From positions 1-7,734 of the forward strand of contig URYW01000083.1 in NCBI GenBank assembly GCA_900552145.1: a stretch of DNA of 7,734 bases, written 5' to 3'. Within the stretch, counting starts at the first letter, position 1; every line of letters starts with the position of its first letter. The notes under the pieces were generated by a model that had not been told where the DNA came from, did not search any database, and saw nothing but the letters and a program-made list of their open reading frames with translations. Made by a program: the position numbers and the translations under genes. Positions 1 to 6,726 of the stretch are shown piece by piece. This DNA is from an uncultured Collinsella sp. GTDB taxonomy: Bacteria; Actinomycetota; Coriobacteriia; Coriobacteriales; Coriobacteriaceae.

Positions 1-759
1 AAGTCCGGCCATCCGGGCGGTTCGCTCGGCGCTGCCGACATCATGACCTATCTGTACTTTGAGGAAATGAACGTCGACCCGGCCGACCCCCGCAAGGCCG
101 ACCGCGATCGCTTTGTGCTTTCCAAGGGCCACTGCGCTCCGGGCCTGTACGCCGTGCTTGCCGAGCGCGGGTTCTTCCCCAAGGAGGACCTCGAGACGCT
201 GCGCCATATCGGTAGCCACCTGCAGGGTCATCCCAACATGAACGACACCCCGGGCGTCGACATGTCCACCGGCTCGCTCGGCCAGGGCATCTCCGCCGCC
301 GTGGGTATGGCCGTTGCTGCCAAGCACTGGGGCGACGACTATCGCACCTACGCCCTGTTGGGCGATGGCGAGAGCGAGGAGGGCCAGGTCTGGGAGGCCG
401 CCATGTTTGCCGGCAACCAGCAGCTCGACAACCTCTGCGTGATCGTCGACCACAACGGCCTTCAGATCGACGGTCCCGTCGAGGAGGTCAACGACCCCAT
501 GCCGCTCGCCGACAAGTTCCGTGCCTTTAAGTTCCACGTGGTGGAGCTTGCCGACGGCAACGATTTCGACCAGATCCGCGCCGCCTTTGCCGAGGCTCGC
601 GCTACCAAGGGCCAGCCGACCGCCATTATCGCCGAGACCATGAAGGGCAAGGGCGTTTCCTTTATGGAGAACCAGGTGGGTTGGCACGGTAAGGCCCCCA
701 ACGATGAACAGTTTGAGCAGGCCATGGCAGAGCTCACGGCCGCCGGAGAGGAGCTCTAG
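1..759 (+). CDS. Transketolase, N-terminal (thiamine-diphosphate-binding) subunit, 5' partial
   Basis: This is the pyrimidine/diphosphate-binding half of a split transketolase, which moves two-carbon ketol units between sugar phosphates in the non-oxidative pentose phosphate pathway. The frame is open from base 1 and 252 residues are present. It begins with the family signature SGHPGGSLG (residues 2-10), so an estimated 20-30 N-terminal residues and the start codon lie outside the window. The internal ATG at 43 is not the true start. Visible motifs are SKGH (about 41-44), GSLGQG (about 91-96), and the thiamine-diphosphate/Mg motif GDGESEEG (about 121-128) ending in DHNG (about 150-153). It ends in TAG one base before the ATG of the partner subunit, so the two are surely co-transcribed and probably translationally coupled. 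Full-length transketolases carry both halves in one chain of over 600 residues. The split form is known from many anaerobic bacteria and archaea. A related sugar-phosphate enzyme such as a DXP-synthase-like protein is less likely given the motif set. Confidence 0.95.
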   Translation, partial: KSGHPGGSLGAADIMTYLYFEEMNVDPADPRKADRDRFVLSKGHCAPGLYAVLAERGFFPKEDLETLRHIGSHLQGHPNMNDTPGVDMSTGSLGQGISAAVGMAVAAKHWGDDYRTYALLGDGESEEGQVWEAAMFAGNQQLDNLCVIVDHNGLQIDGPVEEVNDPMPLADKFRAFKFHVVELADGNDFDQIRAAFAEARATKGQPTAIIAETMKGKGVSFMENQVGWHGKAPNDEQFEQAMAELTAAGEEL

Positions 760-760
760 G

Positions 761-1702
761 ATGGCAGACGTCAAGAAAATCGCCACGCGCGTAAGCTACG
801 GCGAGGCCCTCGTCGAGCTCGCCAACGAGCACGATGACTTTGTGGTCCTCGACGCCGACCTGGCCGCCGCCACGCAGACCGGTAAGTTTAAGGCCGCTTG
901 CCCCGACCGCTTCTTCGATGTGGGCATCGCCGAGAGCAACCTGATGGGTGTCGCCGCCGGTATCGCGACCACCGGTCGCGTTGCCTTCGCGAGCAGCTTT
1001 GCCATGTTTGCCGCCGGCCGCGCCTTTGAGCAGGTCCGCAACTCCATCGGCTACCCGCACCTCAACGTTAAGATCGGTGCCACGCACGCCGGTATTTCGG
1101 TGGGCGAGGACGGTGCCACGCACCAGTGCTGCGAGGATATCGCCCTCATGCGCGTCATCCCCGGCATGACTGTGATCGTTCCTGCCGACGACGTCGAGGC
1201 CCGCGCCGTGACGCGCGCCGCCTACGAGTGCGACGGTCCGGTGTACATGCGCTTCGCTCGTTTGGCCTCGCCGGTTATCAACGACCCCGAGACCTACAAG
1301 TTCGAGTTGGGCAAGGGCATTGTCATGCGCGAGGGCGCCGATGTGACCATCATTGCCTGCGGCCTGATGGTCGGCGAGGCTCTCGAGGCCGCCGAGCAGC
1401 TCGCTGCCGAGGGCATCGACGCCGAGGTCATCAACATGCACACCATCAAGCCCATCGATGCCGACCTGATCGTCAAGAGCGCCACCAAGACCGGCCACGT
1501 CGTGACCGTCGAGGAGCACTCCGTGATCGGCGGCCTGGGCAGCGCCGTTGCCGACGTCCTGTGCGAGCAGTGCCCGACGCCGCTCAAGAAGATCGGCGTC
1601 AACGACACCTTCGGTGAGTCCGGCCCGGGCGCCGAGCTCCTGCACAAGTACGGCCTGGACGCCGCCAACATCGGGGCAACCACCAAGGAGTTCTTGGCCT
1701 AG
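761..1702 (+). CDS. Transketolase, C-terminal subunit
   Basis: This 313-residue protein is the second half of the split transketolase, providing the pyrimidine-binding domain and the C-terminal domain. The start is the ATG at 761 (MADVKKIA): AGGAG at 749-753 lies 7 bases upstream, inside the end of the preceding gene. An in-frame start at 704 would overlap that gene by over 50 bases and adds non-family sequence. The motif GIAESN (residues 55-60) holds the glutamate (E58) that in this family activates the thiamine N1'. GEDGATHQ (115-122) is another hallmark of transketolase. The region from about 185 to 305, including HTIKPID and VEEHSVIGGLG, matches the transketolase C-terminal domain. Length is normal for the split subunit (about 310). 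It should act as a cytosolic heterotetramer with the upstream protein. Pyruvate dehydrogenase beta-type proteins share this fold, but the neighbour and motifs favour transketolase. Confidence 0.95.
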   Translation: MADVKKIATRVSYGEALVELANEHDDFVVLDADLAAATQTGKFKAACPDRFFDVGIAESNLMGVAAGIATTGRVAFASSFAMFAAGRAFEQVRNSIGYPHLNVKIGATHAGISVGEDGATHQCCEDIALMRVIPGMTVIVPADDVEARAVTRAAYECDGPVYMRFARLASPVINDPETYKFELGKGIVMREGADVTIIACGLMVGEALEAAEQLAAEGIDAEVINMHTIKPIDADLIVKSATKTGHVVTVEEHSVIGGLGSAVADVLCEQCPTPLKKIGVNDTFGESGPGAELLHKYGLDAANIGATTKEFLA

Positions 1703-1750
1703 AGCAGCCATCGCTCAATCGGCAACAAGCCAATCGCATTCAAATGCAGA

Positions 1751-1783
1751 CAGGGGCGTCCTCAAAGAGGGCGGCCCTGTTTT
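1751..1783 (+). terminator. Intrinsic terminator of the transketolase operon
   Basis: A 13-base arm at 1751-1763 pairs with 1767-1779 (12 of 13 positions, counting one G-T and leaving one G-G mismatch) around an AAA loop, followed directly by TTTT and more A/T. It lies 49 bases after the transketolase stop codon. Confidence 0.88.
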
Positions 1784-1923
1784 ATATTTCAGCTAAATCT
1801 GAGCCGCACCAAGCGAGGCATTCTCCGGGAAGAGAGCCCAGTACAGCAAAGTGCAATTCAGACCCTTCTAACTTTGTATATGCAGCACCCCAAGATAAAT
1901 GCGGCGGCCCCTTAGTAGCCGCA

Positions 1924-2046
1924 GGCCGGGCACAGGGTTACTCTCCAAATCTTTCCGCAGGACGGAGGAGCCCCCGCCGCACGTAGTGCGCAGCGGAGGC
2001 TCCGACATGTCCGAGGACGATTTGGAAAGTAACCCTGTGTCCGGCC
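1924..2046. repeat. Large imperfect palindrome (candidate REP/MITE-like or structured RNA element)
   Basis: The two arms are reverse complements over most of their length. 1924-1929 pairs with 2041-2046 (6 of 6), 1931-1942 with 2028-2039 (12 of 12), 1944-1951 with 2019-2026 (8 of 8), and 1967-1980 with 1990-2003 (12 of 14). One G-T and one C-A position separate the outer blocks. The tip is CGCAC-GTA-GTGCG (1978-1990), which competes with part of the inner pairing. Between the outer and inner stems each arm has a 15-base segment (1952-1966 and 2004-2018) that does not pair across. Each instead holds a small TCC...GGA palindrome and a near-identical same-strand motif: TCCGCAGGACG at 1954-1964 and TCCGAGGACG at 2010-2019. 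The predicted shape is therefore a branched, cross-like fold. There is no T tract after it, so it is not a standard terminator. Identity as a repeated genomic element is inference. Confidence 0.85.
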
Positions 2047-2138
2047 GGAGGGACCCAAACACGGCCATGCTTCTTATGTGCAGCAAAGCTAATGCTGCTA
2101 AAATACTAAGCGCTCATGTAGTTTAAACGCACGACGAT

Positions 2139-2144
2139 AAGGAG
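2139..2144 (+). promoter_or_regulatory. Ribosome binding site fixing the GTG start of ftsE
   Basis: AAGGAG lies 5 bases before the GTG at 2150. This supports translation of the long form of FtsE: the internal ATGs nearest the ATPase domain (2645 and 2684) have no comparable site in front of them. Confidence 0.8.
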
Positions 2145-2149
2145 CACCA

Positions 2150-3370
2150 GTGGGTAACCACTTCCGTACCTCCGGTGCGGGCGATGATGCCCCCAAGACG
2201 CAGGCAGGCGTCCAGGGCAGTCGTTTCGCCACTCCGGATTCAGAGGGCCAGCCTGTTGCTCAGGCCCCCGCTCAGCCGGCAGATCAGGCACAGCCGGCAT
2301 CCGATCCCTTTGCCTACAATCCCACCAGCGATGTCGCGCTTTCCGGCACGGCGGGTTTTGAGCCTGTTCAGGCCGTGACCGCTCGCGTGGAGCAGCCTCA
2401 GGCTGGTGCCGCCACGCCGCAGCCTACCATGGCCGGCATTCCCGACCCCATGGCCCCTGCGACGCCGGCTCCTCAGCCTGCGCAGTCGGGTCTCTTTGCC
2501 GCAATTCCCGACCCCACGCAGCCTGCTGCCCCGGTGGTCGAGAGCGATCAAGCAGCCGAGGTCGCAAGCCTCGATAACGCGCTCAACAACCCCGATTTTA
2601 CGTCGGTGTTTGCGCCCATCGATCCGCAGGCCAGCCGCAAGAAGATGGCCAAGCAGGCCGGTGTCGAGCCCGTCATTCTTATGGAGCATGTCACCAAGAT
2701 CTATCCGGCACAGCCCAACAAGCCTGCACTCGACGACATCAACATCGAGATCTATCCGGGCGAGATCGTCTTCCTGGTCGGTCACTCCGGCTCTGGTAAG
2801 ACCACGCAGCTGTCTACGCTCAACCGCGACGTCAAGCCGACGAGCGGTCGCATCCTGGTTGCCGGTCAGGACCTCATGAAGATCAAGAACCGCAAGGTTC
2901 CGTTCCTGCGCCGCCAGATTGGCGCCGTGTTCCAGGACTTTAAGCTTCTGCCGCAAAAAACCGCCTACGAAAACGTGGCGTTTGCCCTGCAGTGCATCGG
3001 CAAGCCCAAGGGCGTCATTCGCAGCCAGGTGCCCGAGGTGCTGCGTCTGGTCGGTCTGGCCGATCAGATGGACTCGCTGCCCGACCAGCTTTCCGGTGGC
3101 GAGCAGCAGCGCGTTGCCGTTGCCCGCGCTATGGTCAACCGTCCGCCGCTGCTGATCTGCGACGAGCCCACGGGTAACCTCGACCCGGCGATCTCGCTGG
3201 GCATCATGAAGCTGCTCGAGCGTATTAACCGCACCGGCACCACCGTGATCGTCGCCACGCACGACCGCGAGATGGTCGATAGCATGCACCGTCGCGTGAT
3301 CGCCCTCGAGGGCGGCCACGTTATCCGCGACCAGGAGAGGGGAGGTTACGGCAACTATGGCACCAACTAA
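2150..3370 (+). CDS. ftsE: Cell division ATP-binding protein FtsE with long N-terminal extension
   Basis: FtsE is the cytoplasmic ATPase of the FtsEX complex, which uses ATP to switch on cell-wall hydrolases through FtsX. This protein has 406 residues against about 220-230 for typical FtsE. Residues 1 to about 173 are low-complexity, rich in Pro, Ala and Gln, with two IPDP motifs (97-100 and 119-122), and look disordered. The ATPase follows: Walker A GHSGSGKTT (211-219, K217), Q-loop Q262 in FQDFKLL, signature LSGGEQQR (314-321), Walker B LLICDEP (334-340, E339), D-loop region TGNLD (341-345) and switch histidine H371. All catalytic elements are present, so it should be active. The GTG start is chosen for its AAGGAG site; the extension is in frame without interruption and has normal coding character. 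Its end overlaps ftsX by 14 bases, the classic coupling of this pair. Another ABC ATPase is unlikely because ftsX follows directly. Confidence 0.94.
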   Translation: MGNHFRTSGAGDDAPKTQAGVQGSRFATPDSEGQPVAQAPAQPADQAQPASDPFAYNPTSDVALSGTAGFEPVQAVTARVEQPQAGAATPQPTMAGIPDPMAPATPAPQPAQSGLFAAIPDPTQPAAPVVESDQAAEVASLDNALNNPDFTSVFAPIDPQASRKKMAKQAGVEPVILMEHVTKIYPAQPNKPALDDINIEIYPGEIVFLVGHSGSGKTTQLSTLNRDVKPTSGRILVAGQDLMKIKNRKVPFLRRQIGAVFQDFKLLPQKTAYENVAFALQCIGKPKGVIRSQVPEVLRLVGLADQMDSLPDQLSGGEQQRVAVARAMVNRPPLLICDEPTGNLDPAISLGIMKLLERINRTGTTVIVATHDREMVDSMHRRVIALEGGHVIRDQERGGYGNYGTN

Positions 3371-4277
3371 CGTGGGCTACTCCTTCAAAGAGGCAATCAG
3401 CCACTTCTTCCGTAACTGGACTACCTCGCTCGGCGCCGTCATCACGATCTTCCTTTCGCTGTTTATCATCGGCCTGTTCATCATGGGCTCCGCGATGCTG
3501 AACTCCGTGATCGGCACCGTCGAGGATCAGGTTGTCATCAACGCGTTCATTAGTGATGACGCCGATCAGGCTGATGTTCAGGCTTTTGAGGCCGAGCTTA
3601 AGACGTGGAATAACGTCAAGTCCGTGACCTATAAGGACAAGGACGACGCGCTGGCCGAGTATACGAGCAAGATGTCGGGTAACGCCGATGCCACCATGAG
3701 CGCGCTCGACGGCCAGAACCCGCTGCCGGCTTCGTTCGCGATTGAGATGGACGATCCGTCTCAGGTCGAGAGCACGGCAAAGAAGCTCAAGAAGAACGCC
3801 GACTTCCAGAAGATCGCGGATGACGGCGACGTCAACGCGAGCGTACTGTATGGCCAGGAGGAAGTGAGCCGCCTGTTCCAGGTGACCAACTACATCCGCA
3901 TCGCCGCTGTGGTGCTCGTTGGCCTGCTGACCTTTATCGCATTCATCTTCATCAACAACACGATTCGCCTGTCCATCACCGCGCGTCGTCGTGAGATTGC
4001 GATTATGCGTCTGGTCGGCGCCAGCAACGGCTTCATTCGCGGCCCGTTTATCACCGAGGGCGTGCTGCAGGCCATTTTGGGCTCGCTGCTTTCCATCGGC
4101 GTTCTGGAGCTGCTGCGCAATCTGATGATTCCGCGTCTGCAGGAGAGCATCGGCTGGATGTCGTTTGCCCTGCCGATGCAGTATTACCTGGTGACCTATG
4201 CTGCGCTGATTCTGGTCGGCGTGATTATCGGTCTCTTTGGTTCTGCCATAGCCATGCGCCGCTACCTGCGCGTGTAG
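3357..4277 (+). CDS. ftsX: Cell division protein FtsX (permease-like membrane subunit)
   Basis: FtsX is the membrane partner of FtsE. It does not transport a substrate; its extracellular loop passes a conformational signal to peptidoglycan hydrolases or their activators (in actinobacteria, an NlpC/P60-type hydrolase). The 306-residue protein has a cytoplasmic N-terminus, TM1 at about 25-46, and a large outside domain at about 50-178, rich in Asp and Lys. TM2 (about 181-201), TM3 (about 231-250) and TM4 (about 276-298) follow. After TM2 comes the family motif ARRREIAIMRLVGAS (209-223), the likely contact with FtsE. Length matches the family. The start at 3357 lies inside the end of ftsE, with AGGGGAGG at 3338-3345 eleven bases upstream, so translation is likely coupled. 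No hydrolase target gene is within the window. Confidence 0.95.
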   Translation: MAPTNVGYSFKEAISHFFRNWTTSLGAVITIFLSLFIIGLFIMGSAMLNSVIGTVEDQVVINAFISDDADQADVQAFEAELKTWNNVKSVTYKDKDDALAEYTSKMSGNADATMSALDGQNPLPASFAIEMDDPSQVESTAKKLKKNADFQKIADDGDVNASVLYGQEEVSRLFQVTNYIRIAAVVLVGLLTFIAFIFINNTIRLSITARRREIAIMRLVGASNGFIRGPFITEGVLQAILGSLLSIGVLELLRNLMIPRLQESIGWMSFALPMQYYLVTYAALILVGVIIGLFGSAIAMRRYLRV

Positions 4278-4301
4278 GCACGCCTGGAATTCATCCCTTC
4301 C

Positions 4302-4336
4302 AACGGGTCGTCTCTTATGGGACGGCCCGTTTTTTT
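4302..4336 (+). terminator. Intrinsic terminator after ftsX
   Basis: ACGGGTCGTC (4303-4312) pairs with GACGGCCCGT (4321-4330), with one G-T, around an 8-base loop; A4302 also pairs with T4331. A run of seven T follows (4330-4336). It separates ftsEX from rnr. Confidence 0.93.
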
Positions 4337-4403
4337 GATTCCTAGGGGACGGCAGGAAAGCGAATCATTTGGGTAGACTCTTTGGAGTTCGCAATCGATA
4401 GTT

Positions 4404-4409
4404 AGGAGG
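4404..4409 (+). promoter_or_regulatory. Ribosome binding site of rnr
   Basis: AGGAGG, a full consensus site, sits 4 bases before the ATG at 4414 and decides the start. A promoter must lie between the ftsX terminator and this site, but I see no convincing -35/-10 pair in those ~70 bases. Confidence 0.75.
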
Positions 4410-4413
4410 CGCC

Positions 4414-6549
4414 ATGGGGCGCAATAACAAGCATAAGCGTGGAGCTCGCAATAGGCGCGGGCCGGTGCGCAGCGAACGCCGTCCGAGCCTGACCGGGCGC
4501 GTGCAGCTCCATGAGCACAGTGCCTATGTCATAACCGAGAATGGCGACTACAAGGTCATGGGCCGTGGCAAGCGCGAGATTATGGATGGCGATACCGTTG
4601 CCGTGAGCATTAAGAACAGCCCGCACGGTGAGCGGCGCGCCGTGATCGAAGGCGTGGTTGAGCGCGCAGCCATAAGCGTGGTGGGTACGTACCAGACCGC
4701 CGGTCCGCTTGGTGTGATTGAGCCGCTTGATTCGCGCCTGAAGGCCGACTTCTTCATTTTGCCCGAGGATACCTCGGCGGATCGTCTGGGTGTCCACCCG
4801 GGTGATGCTGTTGTCGCGCGCATTTTGACCTACCCGACGCGCCTGGAATCGGGCACTGTGACGATCGAGCGCCGCATTGGCGGAGATGACGCACCCGATT
4901 TGGGCGTTCAATATGTGATGGCGCGCTACGGCTATACCGATAGCTATCCCGAGGCCGCGCTGGCCGAGGCCGAGGGGCTTTCGCTCGATGTGTCTGCGGC
5001 GCTTAAGGACCCGCTCCGCCGCGATCTGCGCGACCGCTTTGTCATCACGATCGACCCGGTCGACGCGCGCGACTTTGACGATGCCATTTCGCTGGAGCGT
5101 ACGCCCGAGGGTGGCTACAAGCTGGGTGTGCATATCGCCGACGTTTCACACTATGTGGCTTGGGACGGGCATATCGATCTTGAGGCTCGCCATCGCACGA
5201 CATCGGTGTATCTGGCCGATCGCGTGCTTCCCATGCTGCCCGAACGCCTGTCCTGTGACCTGTGCTCGCTTCGCCCTGACGAGGACCGTCTTGCGTTTAC
5301 CGTCGATATCGAGCTCGATGCGCAGGGTCGCGTGCGGCATTACGATCCGTACCCCAGCGTGATTCGCTCGCGTGTGCGTATGGACTATGACGGCGCCGAG
5401 GCGCTGCTGGTGCGTGCCGGTGCGGTTGAGTATTCGGTGCTGGAGGGCGCGGCTGAGGATGTTGCGGCTGCCGAGGCCTCGCGCGAGGAAGCGCGTGAGC
5501 GCGGTCTTGCGTGCGAGGAGGTCGCCCGCGGCTACAACGTCGACCTCGGCGATTTCCTTGTCGCCGCCAACGAACTCGCCGAACTTCGCCGTCGTATTCG
5601 TCGCGCCCGCGGCTCAGTCGATTTTGACACGGCCGAGATTCGTGCTCTGTTGGATGAGGACGGAGTACCCGTGCAGATTGTGGCGCGTGAGCGTTCGTGT
5701 GCCACGTCGCTTATCGAGGAAGCCATGCTGCTCGCCAACGAGTGCGTTGCAGAGTGGCTGGCAGACCGTGATATCGAGGCCTGCTATCGCGTGCATGAGG
5801 ATCCGAGCCCCGATAGCCTGCACGGTGCCGCCGTTGCACTGGCGCAGCTAGGCATCATCGACGATCGCCGTGCTGCCGGTATTGCCCTGGGGAGCCCCGA
5901 TGAGCTGCAGGCTGCAGTTGATGCTGCCGCCGGTACGGCCAGCGCACCGCTCGTTAATACGCTGCTTCTGCGCAGCATGCAGCGCGCGCTGTACAAGCCG
6001 TGCAACGAGGGCCACTTTGCGCTCGCCGCGCCGTGCTACTGTCACTTTACGAGTCCCATCCGTCGCTACCCCGATCTGGTGGTGCACCGCGTGCTCAAAC
6101 TGCAGTTGGCCTATGAGCAGCTCGGCGGCAAGGACGCCTTGGTCCGTACGCCGCGGCTGATCGGCAAGGGGCGCGAATCGCTGCCGCGCATTCTGCCGCA
6201 GATCTGCCGCGCATGCAGCGATGCCGAGCGCGCGGCAGATGCCGCCAGCCATGCGACGCAAAAGATCAAGATTGCCCAGTACTATGAGGACCGTCTGGGC
6301 GAGCGCTATGCCGGAACCGTCTCGTGGGTTAGCAGCATGGGCCTCTTTGTGCGCTTGGACCTGACGCAGGTCGAAGGCTTGGTTTCGATCAAGAGCCTGG
6401 GCAACGAGTGGTTCGAGTTCGACGAGGACGCGCTAACGCTCACAGGTGCCGACACGGGCACCCGTTACGAGCTGGGGCAGCGCGTAATTATCGAGGTTTC
6501 GCGCGTCAATACCACGCGTGGGCACTTGGACTTTAAGCTTATCCATTAG
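4414..6549 (+). CDS. rnr: Ribonuclease R (RNB-family 3'-5' exoribonuclease)
   Basis: This enzyme degrades RNA from the 3' end one nucleotide at a time, including structured RNA, and in bacteria serves mRNA decay, rRNA quality control and tmRNA-linked turnover. The 711-residue protein opens with a very basic stretch (about 1-24), then OB-fold/cold-shock-like domains (about 25-160). The RNB catalytic domain starts near residue 197 (DPLRRDLRD) and holds the metal-binding DPVDARDFDDA (214-224) with its cluster of aspartates. TSPIRRYPDLVVHR (546-559) is a near-perfect match to the family's second signature. A C-terminal S1 domain runs from about 631 to 711 (YAGTVSWVSSMGLFVRL onward). It is shorter than E. 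coli RNase R (813), lacking the N-terminal helix-turn-helix and the long lysine-rich tail. The presence of S1 and the length favour RNase R over RNase II. It stands alone between two terminators, so it is probably its own transcription unit. Confidence 0.95.
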   Translation: MGRNNKHKRGARNRRGPVRSERRPSLTGRVQLHEHSAYVITENGDYKVMGRGKREIMDGDTVAVSIKNSPHGERRAVIEGVVERAAISVVGTYQTAGPLGVIEPLDSRLKADFFILPEDTSADRLGVHPGDAVVARILTYPTRLESGTVTIERRIGGDDAPDLGVQYVMARYGYTDSYPEAALAEAEGLSLDVSAALKDPLRRDLRDRFVITIDPVDARDFDDAISLERTPEGGYKLGVHIADVSHYVAWDGHIDLEARHRTTSVYLADRVLPMLPERLSCDLCSLRPDEDRLAFTVDIELDAQGRVRHYDPYPSVIRSRVRMDYDGAEALLVRAGAVEYSVLEGAAEDVAAAEASREEARERGLACEEVARGYNVDLGDFLVAANELAELRRRIRRARGSVDFDTAEIRALLDEDGVPVQIVARERSCATSLIEEAMLLANECVAEWLADRDIEACYRVHEDPSPDSLHGAAVALAQLGIIDDRRAAGIALGSPDELQAAVDAAAGTASAPLVNTLLLRSMQRALYKPCNEGHFALAAPCYCHFTSPIRRYPDLVVHRVLKLQLAYEQLGGKDALVRTPRLIGKGRESLPRILPQICRACSDAERAADAASHATQKIKIAQYYEDRLGERYAGTVSWVSSMGLFVRLDLTQVEGLVSIKSLGNEWFEFDEDALTLTGADTGTRYELGQRVIIEVSRVNTTRGHLDFKLIH

Positions 6550-6578
6550 CCAAATCCCGACTCATGGTGGGGGAGCGG

Positions 6579-6610
6579 AGGGCGGCCTTTCGGGACCGCC
6601 CTTCGCATTT
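6579..6610 (+). terminator. Probable terminator after rnr
   Basis: AGGGCGG (6579-6585) pairs perfectly with CCGCCCT (6596-6602); CC/GG extends the stem past a bulge. The following bases include TTCG and ATTT rather than a clean T run, so termination may be moderate. It lies 29 bases after the rnr stop. Confidence 0.65.
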
Positions 6611-6681
6611 GAATCGTGGCTACCTTGCCGTCTGCTCGGCCGCCCGCTTACCTGCTATTTGAGAGGTAAAACCTACCAAAA

Positions 6682-6708
6682 TAAACCTGTCCCTTTTTGG
6701 CAGGTTTA
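6682..6708. repeat. 27-base inverted repeat upstream of the serine recombinase (candidate binding or crossover site)
   Basis: TAAACCTGTC (6682-6691) and the reverse complement of 6699-6708 (TAAACCTGCC) agree at 9 of 10 positions around a 7-base centre. A related half-site, AAACCTACC, occurs just upstream at 6669-6677, and AGGT-AAA-ACCT at 6664-6674 is a small perfect inverted repeat. The pair has the size of a dimer site for a small serine recombinase (26-28 bp in Hin and Tn3/gamma-delta systems) and ends 18 bases before the recombinase ATG, where such proteins often bind for recombination and self-repression. It could instead be an operator or a weak hairpin. No second copy exists in the window. 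Confidence 0.6.
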
Positions 6709-6726
6709 CAAGAAAGCGGGGATGAG

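Larger units (their letters stand above)
1703..2149. other. 447-base intergenic region between the transketolase and ftsEX operons
   Basis: No convincing gene is present. It holds the transketolase terminator (1751-1783), a roughly 140-base spacer of lower GC (1784-1923), the large palindrome (1924-2046), and about 100 bases leading to ftsE. A small perfect hairpin, GCAGCA (2080-2085) with TGCTGC (2093-2098), abuts a TAAAAT hexamer at 2099-2104 that could be a -10 box. I see no good -35 at the right distance, so an ftsE promoter here is only a guess. A second weak -10-like TGTATA lies at 1875-1880; if that were used, the palindrome would be transcribed as part of the ftsE leader. Both reading frames that cross the palindrome on either strand lack a sensible product and are best ignored. 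Confidence 0.7.

Noticed and set aside
734..1711. Long minus-strand open frame (325 codons) opposite the transketolase C subunit
   Set aside because: It mirrors a clear plus-strand gene, has a repetitive composition typical of antisense frames in high-GC DNA and shows no recognisable motif.
1844..2088. Direct repeat CAGCAAAG at 1844-1851 and 2081-2088, considered as a target-site duplication around the palindrome
   Set aside because: The copies lie about 72 and 34 bases from the palindrome edges, so they do not frame it; eight bases can recur by chance.
1899..2126. Open frames crossing the palindrome on both strands (75 codons plus; 72 codons minus, 1868-2086)
   Set aside because: They have no good ribosome binding site, and both read through the inverted repeat, which itself explains the similar peptides on the two strands.
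2240..3319. Long minus-strand open frame (359 codons) opposite ftsE
   Set aside because: Shadow of the strongly supported ftsE frame; its His/Arg/Gly/Leu-rich composition does not resemble a real protein.
4402..5133. Minus-strand open frame (243 codons) opposite the start of rnr
   Set aside because: Antisense shadow of a conserved gene, no family resemblance.
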